Positions 1 to 7,158 of a stretch of DNA of 29,233 nucleotides are shown here, in pieces (within the stretch, counting starts at the first letter, position 1; each line of letters opens with the position of its first letter). A program made the position numbers and the translations under genes. Below the pieces are notes generated by a model. The model saw only the letters and a list, made by a program, of their open reading frames with translations, was not told the origin of the DNA and made no database searches. Location of the stretch: positions 1-29,233 of the forward strand of contig JAVVFH010000016.1 in the NCBI GenBank assembly GCA_032250585.1. The letters run 5' to 3'. The DNA is from JAVVFH01 sp032250585. GTDB lineage: Bacteria > Pseudomonadota > Gammaproteobacteria > Xanthomonadales > SZUA-36.

Positions 1-1
1 G

Positions 2-391
2 CCGGGCGTCTATGCCGCCGGCATCGCGGGGGCGCCGGCGACCGATGTCACCCATGCGTATCCGGCGCAGATGTGGGTGATGGGAGAGCCGACTGGCGCG
101 GACCAGCCTGGCCGCTACGAACAGCAGTCTGCGAAGTTTCACACCGCGGGTCTTGCGGACCCTTTGATGATTATCCATGGTTCGAAGGATGACGTGGTGC
201 TGTATTCGGATACGATCGACGTCGTCGAAAAACTGATTGCGCGGGAAAAACTGTTTGAACTGGTGACGCTGCCCGGTGTGGGTCACGGCTGGGACGCTGA
301 AGGAGCGGCCGTAAGACGTTTTTCTTTCAAGAAAATGGTTGAGTTTTTCAACCGCCATCTATTGCCCGCCGAGGCGCGCAACGCGGATTAG
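2..391 (+). CDS. S9-family serine peptidase (prolyl oligopeptidase / DPP-IV type), C-terminal fragment
   Basis: The reading frame is already open at the left edge, so this is the last 129 residues of a longer gene whose start lies outside the window. The visible part is the end of an alpha/beta-hydrolase domain. An Asp in the loop after the strand LMIIHGSKDD fits the catalytic acid, and the His in the segment GVGHGWD fits the catalytic His. The nucleophilic Ser would lie upstream. The segment AGIAGAPATDVTHAYPAQMW resembles the substrate-pocket region of dipeptidyl peptidase IV-like enzymes. Family knowledge: these enzymes cleave short peptides, often after Pro, and are commonly secreted in marine gammaproteobacteria. 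It ends 108 bp before a convergent gene. The S9 assignment is good; the specificity is inference. Confidence 0.8.
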   Translation, partial: PGVYAAGIAGAPATDVTHAYPAQMWVMGEPTGADQPGRYEQQSAKFHTAGLADPLMIIHGSKDDVVLYSDTIDVVEKLIAREKLFELVTLPGVGHGWDAEGAAVRRFSFKKMVEFFNRHLLPAEARNAD

Positions 392-460
392 CAAGCACGC
401 ACTGTAGCGGCAGGAAACCGAACGGCCTGGTGGCCGCATCCGATGTCCGATGTCCGGTGA

Positions 461-480
461 CTGGCTGAATTCGAAGCCAG
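461..480. terminator. Hairpin between convergent genes
   Basis: CTGGCT (461-466) and AGCCAG (475-480) form a 6-bp stem with an 8-base loop in the 108-bp gap between the peptidase end and the convergent small gene. There is no T-run on either side, so intrinsic termination is only a possibility. The tandem pair GATGTCC GATGTCC lies just upstream. Confidence 0.3.
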
Positions 481-499
481 CCGCGGTCTTCAGGGTGGC

Positions 500-1000
500 T
501 CAGGGCTGTTCTGGGCTCAGCATCCGGTCGATGCTTTCATCGGGGTAACTCAGCAGTCGCCCAAAGTCGCGGGCCAGGCTTGCTCTGGCCTGCTCATCGT
601 ATTCCCCCGCTTCGACCCAGGCAGCTTTTGTCGATTTCAGCGCCAGGTATTTCTCGAGCGTATCGCCTTTGTAGATCAGCAGAACCTTTTTGCCGACGGC
701 TATGTCGTGCGGAAACAGGTCGGTCACGAGCAGATCGTCTTCTTCATACAAACGAACGTCATACTGTTCGGCAATGGCCCGCGCGTCGTCGCGCAGGTTC
801 TCCAGTTCAGCGGCCGACAGGGTGGAGCTGAGCGCCAATTCCTTGACGCCCACACTCACCATTTCGGCGAAGGCTTTCATGCTGCCGAGTTTCATGCTGC
901 GTTCGCAATCACCGGCTTCCGCAGCCGTTCCACCCAGGACGAGAGTGAGCATCAGCATCAGCAGCCTGAGCTTGCCCGATACGGAGCCAACCCTCATCAT
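500..1000 (-). CDS. Small secreted protein of unknown function, coupled to the beta-propeller gene
   Basis: This 166-residue protein has a clear Sec signal peptide: a basic start, a Leu/Met-rich core at about residues 11-23 and a likely cleavage after GTAAEA. The mature part is acidic and mostly helical-looking. It has a lone Cys just after the cleavage site and a motif VLLIYKGDTLEKYLALK that could be a helical segment. I do not recognise the family. The start codon overlaps the stop of the upstream 1,097-residue gene (ATGA, 4 bases), so it is very probably translated by coupling and may work with that secreted protein, for example as a periplasmic partner. That partnership is inference. Confidence 0.7.
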   Translation of the reverse strand: MMRVGSVSGKLRLLMLMLTLVLGGTAAEAGDCERSMKLGSMKAFAEMVSVGVKELALSSTLSAAELENLRDDARAIAEQYDVRLYEEDDLLVTDLFPHDIAVGKKVLLIYKGDTLEKYLALKSTKAAWVEAGEYDEQARASLARDFGRLLSYPDESIDRMLSPEQP

Positions 1001-4000
1001 TCCAGCCGGCCGGAAGAGGTTTTCGGTGTCTTAAGCGCGGGTAAGTCGTTCTTGACCAGCGCTTCGTTCAGCGACGGAATGGTGTCTTCGAGTATCTCGC
1101 CCAGCACCCGGAACTGCTGGTCAGCCTCGGCACCGAGTTTTTCAAACACCTCGCGGGATTGACGAGTAGGGGCCCGGTCGGAGTTGGCGACCGTTCCCAT
1201 CAGCAGGCCCACCTTGTTGTCCAGCTTGATGGGGTAATGAAAGGCGTCCGCCGGCCCCTCCATCCGCGGCTCGGTCAGCACGGCTTCCACGTTGTCGAGT
1301 TGCTCGCGAACCGCTTCCATGCGTTGCAGCAGATCGGCAGAGCCTTCGGTTTCCGCGGCCGGCGCCTCGAGCTGGTCCAGCTGGCTGCGGATGTCTCGCA
1401 GCGTCAATACCGCTTCGCTGATTTCGGTAAGCGTGTCGCGAATTGCGATGTGCAGATCGAACTGGGCTTGCAATTCGCTCTCCGGAAACGCGAGCCGGGG
1501 ATCGGCCTCTATCACCAGCGGGGCGCTGAGCACGGTACCGTCGACCTCCAGGCTTACGGTGTACTCACCCGGCAGCGCCAGCGGACCGATCGGCGGCGAT
1601 TTGGGCCGGTGCCAGAATGCAACCCGGCCGGGTACGCCCCTGGCGCCCGGATAACGCAGGTCCCAGACGAAACGGTGGAGCCCCGGTCCTGCGCGCAACT
1701 CTGTCGACCGGCTGTAGGCTGCGCCGGTATCCTCTACGTCCGGAAAACCGCTGGTTTCAATGGTGTTGGGAGCTTCCGTCAGCGTCAGCTTCCCTTCGCT
1801 GCCGGGATGGCCGCGATCGTCGCGGAAAGCCGTGCCGGTAGCGGGTGAATCGCCGCCCTCACTGGAAAACCGCCGCACCACGTCACCGGTTTGATCGGTG
1901 ATGGTCAGTGACGCAGGTTGCTGCGTTTCGGACTGAAGCGTGTAGTAAATGATCGCTCCTGGCGGTGGGTTTTCGCCCACGGGCGTGGTCGAAGCCACGA
2001 AGTCATCGCGAATGCGGTACGCGGTGGAGGGCGTGAAAAGATGGGCCTTCGCGGTCATGACCTCGTGGCTCATTTCGCGAAGCGGAGTCAGGTCATCCAG
2101 TATCCAGAAGGCCCGCCCATGGGTGGCAACGACCAGGTCGTTGTTCTTGATCGTCAGGTCATAGACGGGTGCAACCGGCAGATTCAGCTGCATGGATTGC
2201 CATGCCTTGCCGCCGTCCAAAGAGAAGTAGACGCCCATTTCGGTGCCGAGATACAGCAGTCCGGGGCGAACCGGGTCCTCCCGCAGCACGCGGACGAACG
2301 TGTCGTCAGGCAGGCCTTCGACGATGCGTGTCCAGTTGGCTCCAAAATCATCCGTTCGATAGACGTACGGCCGGTAGTCATCCCAGTCGCGTCGTTGCAC
2401 GGCAAGGTAAGCGGTCGCTTCTTCGTGCCGCGATGCCTCGATTGAATTGATCGTGCTCCATTCGGGCAGGATGTCGACCGGCGGAGTTACGTTTTGCCAA
2501 TTTTTGCCCCCGTCCCGGGTCAGGTGGACCAGGCCGTCGTCACTGCCGGCCCAGAGCAGGCCTTGCTGCAGGCTGGACTCGGCCAGTGCAAAGAGGGTGC
2601 CATAGACTTCCGTACCGACGTTATCCCGGGTGATGGGCCCGCCCGACGGCTTTTGCCGGGACTTGTCGTCCCGTGTCAGGTCGGGACTGATCCGGCTCCA
2701 GCTCATCCCATCGTCCGAGCTTTGGAAGAGCACGTTCGCGCCCATGTAGAGCGTTGCCGGGTCGTGTTCGGAAAGCATCATCGGCGAAGTCCACTTGAAG
2801 CGGAATGTGGCGTCCTCGGCGCCGTGGCCAATGTTCGTTTCCGGCCAGGGATCGACCGATTGATTGCGCTCGGTGCGGTGGTCATAGCGGCTCACGCCGC
2901 CGTCTGTGCAGCCAGCATAGACATAATTATGCGTCCGCTTGTCCGGTGCAGCCCAGCCCATTTCGCAGCCGCCGACGGGGTACCAGTCGCGCTGCCCCAC
3001 GCCGTTCCAGTTGCCGCGACTCGCGATGGCGATGGTTTCCCAATCCTGCTGCCCGCCATAAACGTAGTAAGGGAAGCGGTCATCCGTGATGACCCGGTAG
3101 AACTGGCCGGTGGGCTGGTTGTCGTCGGACCGCAGCCAGGTCAACCCGCCGTTAAAAGAAATGTTGGCGCCGCCGTCGTTGCCGCTGATCATGCGCGCGG
3201 GGTTTTGCGGGTCGATCCACAGGTCGTGGTGATCCACGTGGTGTGCTTTCATGGTGCTGAAATTTTCACCCCCATCGACCGACTTTTGCAGGTTGATGTT
3301 CATGACGTACACGACATCCGGGTCTGTGGGGTGAGGAATCACGTCCATGAAAAACCATGCGCGCCGCCACAGATTCCGGCTGCCGTTGATGTGCTTCCAT
3401 GTTTGGCCGTGATCGTCGGACCGGTAGAGCCCGCCTTGCTCCGCTTCGATCAGCGCGTACACCCGGCTCGGATCGGCCGGCGACACGGCCACCCCGATCT
3501 TTCCCAGCACGGTTTCGGGCAGCCCATTGCCGGAAAGGCGCTGCCAGGTGGCGCCGCCGTCCGTCGAACGATGCAGTCCGCTGCCCGGGCCGCCGCTGAC
3601 CAGGCGATGCGGGTCGCGCAGCACTTGCCAGGTCGTGGCATACAGCGTGCCGGGATCGCCCGGTACAAAACTGATGTCGTAGGCGCCCGTCTGTGCATCG
3701 ACGTAAAGTACTTTTTCCCAGCTCTCGCCGCCGTCCCGGGTTCGGAATACGCCCCGTTGTTCATTGGAGCCGAAAATATGGCCTACTGCGGCAACGAAAA
3801 CGATGTCGGGGTTTTCGGGATGAATAAGGACGCGGCCAATATGCCTGCTGTCGGCAAGCCCCAGGTGCCGCCAAGTGGCACCGCCATCCACAGACTTGTA
3901 CACACCGTTCCCGTGCGACACGTTACCGCGCGGATTCGAGTCGCCGGTGCCCACATACAGGATATCGGGATTCGACTCCGCGATCGCGAGATCGCCGATC

Positions 4001-4290
4001 GCCGCTACCGGCTGATCGTCGAATATCGGCAGCCAATTGATGCCGCCATCGGTGGTTTTCCAGACGCCGCCGGCGGCCGCACCGAAATAATAGGTGGTCG
4101 GGTCTCCGGCGATGCCTTGTACCCGGTTGACCCGTCCGCCGCGCATGGGTCCGATCAGGCGGTATTCCAATGCGCTCAACATTTTTTCCGGGATTGCATC
4201 CCGGGCGGACAGGCTTGTGCCCAGGAGCAGAACCAGGGGGGCGAGCGACGTGAGGATAACGAACTTGAGTCGTCTGTGAAAAAGATTCAT
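997..4290 (-). CDS. Secreted VPS10/sortilin-like beta-propeller protein with Asp-box (BNR) repeats
   Basis: The protein has 1,097 residues with an N-terminal signal peptide (hydrophobic residues about 11-28). It is filled with Asp-box motifs of the S/T-x-D-x-G-x-T/S-W type: TTDGGINW (79-86), SVDGGATW (133-140), then TRDGGESW, STDGGATW, SDDHGQTW, SVDGGENF, SSDDGMSW, TRDGGKNW, TDDFGANW and SLDGGKAW. These mark blades of one or two beta-propellers of the sialidase/VPS10 fold. The C-terminal third, after about residue 700, lacks the motifs and reads as a beta-sandwich followed by a helical tail. Such proteins are often auto-annotated as glycosyl hydrolases, but no catalytic set is evident, so binding or an unknown enzymatic role is equally possible. 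GAGGTG six bases upstream supports the ATG at 4290. The short secreted gene 500-1000 overlaps its stop. Confidence 0.85.
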   Translation of the reverse strand: MNLFHRRLKFVILTSLAPLVLLLGTSLSARDAIPEKMLSALEYRLIGPMRGGRVNRVQGIAGDPTTYYFGAAAGGVWKTTDGGINWLPIFDDQPVAAIGDLAIAESNPDILYVGTGDSNPRGNVSHGNGVYKSVDGGATWRHLGLADSRHIGRVLIHPENPDIVFVAAVGHIFGSNEQRGVFRTRDGGESWEKVLYVDAQTGAYDISFVPGDPGTLYATTWQVLRDPHRLVSGGPGSGLHRSTDGGATWQRLSGNGLPETVLGKIGVAVSPADPSRVYALIEAEQGGLYRSDDHGQTWKHINGSRNLWRRAWFFMDVIPHPTDPDVVYVMNINLQKSVDGGENFSTMKAHHVDHHDLWIDPQNPARMISGNDGGANISFNGGLTWLRSDDNQPTGQFYRVITDDRFPYYVYGGQQDWETIAIASRGNWNGVGQRDWYPVGGCEMGWAAPDKRTHNYVYAGCTDGGVSRYDHRTERNQSVDPWPETNIGHGAEDATFRFKWTSPMMLSEHDPATLYMGANVLFQSSDDGMSWSRISPDLTRDDKSRQKPSGGPITRDNVGTEVYGTLFALAESSLQQGLLWAGSDDGLVHLTRDGGKNWQNVTPPVDILPEWSTINSIEASRHEEATAYLAVQRRDWDDYRPYVYRTDDFGANWTRIVEGLPDDTFVRVLREDPVRPGLLYLGTEMGVYFSLDGGKAWQSMQLNLPVAPVYDLTIKNNDLVVATHGRAFWILDDLTPLREMSHEVMTAKAHLFTPSTAYRIRDDFVASTTPVGENPPPGAIIYYTLQSETQQPASLTITDQTGDVVRRFSSEGGDSPATGTAFRDDRGHPGSEGKLTLTEAPNTIETSGFPDVEDTGAAYSRSTELRAGPGLHRFVWDLRYPGARGVPGRVAFWHRPKSPPIGPLALPGEYTVSLEVDGTVLSAPLVIEADPRLAFPESELQAQFDLHIAIRDTLTEISEAVLTLRDIRSQLDQLEAPAAETEGSADLLQRMEAVREQLDNVEAVLTEPRMEGPADAFHYPIKLDNKVGLLMGTVANSDRAPTRQSREVFEKLGAEADQQFRVLGEILEDTIPSLNEALVKNDLPALKTPKTSSGRLE

Positions 4291-4410
4291 CGGGGCACCT
4301 CTGTGGCTAATGTTCTGGTGGCGTCAATCCAAATTCGATCATTCCAGCCGTGTCTTGTGTGGCGCTGAATCGCTCCGGCACCGATCAAAATCGAGATCGG
4401 CCGCAGAATT

Positions 4411-4435
4411 GCCCGGGGTGACTGGCACCCCGGGC
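4411..4435 (-). terminator. Strong GC hairpin downstream of the first TonB receptor
   Basis: A perfect 10-bp stem, GCCCGGGGTG (4411-4420) with CACCCCGGGC (4426-4435), closes a 5-base loop 60 bases past the receptor stop. Read on the minus strand it is followed by AATTCTG, so there is no strong U-tract. It may be a terminator helped by Rho or an mRNA 3'-end stabiliser. Its presence suggests that the beta-propeller gene (start 4290) has its own promoter in 4291-4410; no convincing one was identified. Confidence 0.5.
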
Positions 4436-4494
4436 GATCCTTTAATATACCGCGCTGCAACGAACTGTCGTACCGGGCGCTTTAATATGCTTGC

Positions 4495-6831
4495 TTACTT
4501 CATGGAGTACGTCAGGCTCAGCCCGAAGATACGGGGCGGACCAAACAGGGTTCGCGCGGGCAGAAAGGATGAACCGACGCCAAAATTTTCACTTACGTAA
4601 GTTTTATCGAAAAGATTTCGAGCGAAGACATAAGCCGACCAGCGCCCGTCTTCAGAGGTCACTCCAAGGTTCAAATTGACCAGTGAATAACTTGCACCAC
4701 CGGCACCAGGGACGTTGGCAAGAATGAATTCCTGCGACCCCTGGTAACTGTAATCGAGCTGAGCGAAGGGCTGGAAGCCTCGGATGGATTTCGACGAGGT
4801 GTAGCTTAGCTGGCCATTCAACGTAAATTCCGGCGTATGAGCGGGCGTGTCACCCTCGAAGTTGCCTGCGACGATCTTGCGTTCGAACATGAAATTTGCG
4901 CCAAGCTGCAGGGAAATCTGCTCGGTCGCCAACCAGGAAAACTCAGCCTCCAGTCCGGAAAGCTCGGCGTCGCCGGCGTTGGTGAGAACAACCACGCGAA
5001 CCAGCTGACCCGAAACCGGATCGATGCGGTCAACCGCCGTTGCCGCCTGTAGGTCTTCCCAGTCGTAGTAATATCCGGCCAGATTAAAAAGCACCCGGCC
5101 ATCGGCCAGGTTCGACTTGAACCCTGTTTCGTAGGCGGTCAGTTGCTCGGACTCGAAAGGCTGTAACTGCGGTATCGAAAAGGAAATCGCAGCGGGGAAC
5201 CCGCCTGATTTGAAGCCACGGTTAACGTTGGCGTAGAGCATCCAGTTTTCGTTGGGTGAATAATCAAGACCGAGTCTCCCGCCCCAATCTGTATTATTCA
5301 GGTCATCCGGATGGAAACTGGAGATGGGCACCGGACCCGTCCCGACCAGCGAACCCGAGAAATCAAAGCTCTTGTCTTCGTCCGTGTAGCGCAGGCCGGC
5401 GGTCAGGTTCCAGTCCGGCGCGAACCTCCAGTTGATCTGCGAAAACGCCGAAATGCCTTCGGTATTCTGGTCGTATGACGTCGTGAACCGGCCTGAAAAG
5501 GCAATGTGATCGCGAAAATCCGCAATGGTCGTGTTCGCGATGTCGTCATTGCTGTAGAACAGGCCGACTATCCAGTCCAGGTCACCCCAGCTTTCATCCG
5601 AAGTAAGGCGCAATTCCTGGGTGAAGCTTTCGATGTCATCGAACTGCATGACCTCATTCGTGTTGAAGGGCGCGCCACCCTGGTCGTTGGGCACGCTTCT
5701 GGACAATTCCCGGTAGCCGGTGACTGACGTCAACTGCATCCGGTTGAAGTCATAGTTCAGGATCGAGGAAATTCCGCCATTTTCTGAATCGATCTCGTTG
5801 CCAAGCCCAAAATTGGCCAGGACTGTTCGCGGGTCCGGGTTCTGGTCCTGCAGAACGATCGGCGGCCCGATCGGATTGCCGCCAACCTCATCTCTGATTT
5901 GCCCGAAGGATGCGCATTCCTCTTCGTTTCTGACCCCGGTGCTTACAAAGGAGCAGAACGTGGATGGGTCATCCGCACGCAGGTTTCCGCTGTGTTTGAA
6001 GGCGATTGCTTCCGAGTCGTCGGTCGCATAATCACCCACGACCAGGGCATTGAACCGCTCGGACGGCTCCCATAAAAACGACAGACGATATGATTTCCTG
6101 TCGATCTCGCCATTGTTCCTGTCCACACCGGGTCCGAACAGGCTTGGATCCGGAACCTCGAGTGTCTGCCAACCCCTTGTTTGCCGATGGATATTGACCG
6201 CGAAACGGGCGGACAGGGTTTCGGTCAATCCGCCACCGACCCCGGTTTCAAATTCAATTCCGTCGTAGGAGGTGAAGTCGAGACGGCTTTGCAAGTCGAA
6301 TTCCTGGCTCGGCTTTCTTGAGATGACCCGAATGGCGCCGCCGGTTGTGTTGCGGCCGTACAGCGTACCCTGCGGGCCCTTCAGCACCTCGATCTGTTCG
6401 ACATCGAAGATACTGGAGCCGAGCATGATGTGCGACGGCAGCGGAATTTCATCCAGATAGACCATAACTGCCGGGTTCTGGTTGGAGCTGACCGAGTTCA
6501 TACCGATGCCGCGAATGGTGAATACGGTGTCGCCTTCCGCGACCGAGCTGGCGTTCATGGTCACGCCCGGCGTGAACTTGACCATGTCTCTCAAGGTCTT
6601 TACGCCGAGCTCGGCGAGTTCATCACCTCCGAATGCCGTGATTGAGATCGGAACTTCCTGGATATTTTCTGAACGTTTCTGGGCGGTAACGACCACCTCT
6701 TCAAGCAGCGTTTGCTGAGCCAGCAGCATGGTGGTGTTGAGTGAAATACCGATTCCAACGTGGATCGCGGCGACAAGCAGTCCACGTCGCGTCGGCCTGT
6801 ATTTGTTGATGAATTTCATTTGGTTCGTCAT
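4495..6831 (-). CDS. TonB-dependent outer-membrane receptor (first of a divergent paralogous pair)
   Basis: A 778-residue protein. It has an N-terminal signal sequence ending near residue 39 and a TonB-box-like start (LEEVVVTAQKR). A plug domain carries the hallmark segments FTIRGIGMN and VLKGPQGTLYGRNTTGGAI, and a long beta-barrel follows. Family role: energy-dependent import of a large or scarce substrate through the outer membrane using TonB-ExbB-ExbD. It resembles the divergent receptor at 7159-9465 along its whole length, including a loop with CSF....GVRNEEECASF. It ends in SLTYSMK, not the usual terminal aromatic residue. GAGGAA six bases upstream of the ATG supports the start. Substrate unknown; neighbouring amidohydrolases point to an amide- or peptide-like compound. 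Confidence 0.93.
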   Translation of the reverse strand: MTNQMKFINKYRPTRRGLLVAAIHVGIGISLNTTMLLAQQTLLEEVVVTAQKRSENIQEVPISITAFGGDELAELGVKTLRDMVKFTPGVTMNASSVAEGDTVFTIRGIGMNSVSSNQNPAVMVYLDEIPLPSHIMLGSSIFDVEQIEVLKGPQGTLYGRNTTGGAIRVISRKPSQEFDLQSRLDFTSYDGIEFETGVGGGLTETLSARFAVNIHRQTRGWQTLEVPDPSLFGPGVDRNNGEIDRKSYRLSFLWEPSERFNALVVGDYATDDSEAIAFKHSGNLRADDPSTFCSFVSTGVRNEEECASFGQIRDEVGGNPIGPPIVLQDQNPDPRTVLANFGLGNEIDSENGGISSILNYDFNRMQLTSVTGYRELSRSVPNDQGGAPFNTNEVMQFDDIESFTQELRLTSDESWGDLDWIVGLFYSNDDIANTTIADFRDHIAFSGRFTTSYDQNTEGISAFSQINWRFAPDWNLTAGLRYTDEDKSFDFSGSLVGTGPVPISSFHPDDLNNTDWGGRLGLDYSPNENWMLYANVNRGFKSGGFPAAISFSIPQLQPFESEQLTAYETGFKSNLADGRVLFNLAGYYYDWEDLQAATAVDRIDPVSGQLVRVVVLTNAGDAELSGLEAEFSWLATEQISLQLGANFMFERKIVAGNFEGDTPAHTPEFTLNGQLSYTSSKSIRGFQPFAQLDYSYQGSQEFILANVPGAGGASYSLVNLNLGVTSEDGRWSAYVFARNLFDKTYVSENFGVGSSFLPARTLFGPPRIFGLSLTYSMK

Positions 6832-7158
6832 GGATGTTCCTCGGTCGATTGAATCAAGCTCCCCGCCTGTTCTGCTCAGTACCTTGTTGCGTGCCCAAAA
6901 AAACCTGTGAGCCGGCTTCTCATTTCAAGCCCCCGCTGCACCTTTTGCTGGCAGAACCGTGTAGCGAGATTAGCATAATATATCCAAAATCATATTAATA
7001 CAGGTGCTTTATTGGGGTGGCAAGGAAAATCGGTGAAGGCCGGATTTTTGAACCTCTCCATTTGGCCTTTAGCGGACAGATGATGTATCGTGTGGAAAAA
7101 AGCTGACCAGAATCACACGAATATAAGTATTCAAGGCACAAACGACAGGAGGCATGAA
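6832..7158. promoter_or_regulatory. Divergent intergenic control region of the receptor pair
   Basis: This 327-bp gene-free region separates the two divergent receptors and must hold both promoters. The AT-rich core 6970-7000 has an inverted repeat, TAATAT (6976-6981) and ATATTA (6992-6997) with a 10-base spacer. On the minus strand the same core offers a TATTAT -10-like box with a weak CTGTAT -35 at 17 bases, directed at the first receptor. A plus-strand promoter is not clear. The position fits an operator that controls both receptors together; which regulator binds is unknown, with the MarR protein at 14145 a candidate. Confidence 0.45.

Noticed and set aside
2494..4368. Long plus-strand open frame (624 codons) opposite the beta-propeller gene
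   Set aside because: It is antisense to a protein full of conserved Asp boxes; its own translation shows no domain, and long shadow frames are expected in GC-rich DNA.
7090..7158. GTG 7090 as start of the second receptor
   Set aside because: No ribosome site, and it would put 23 polar residues before the signal peptide; AGGAGG before ATG 7159 is far better.
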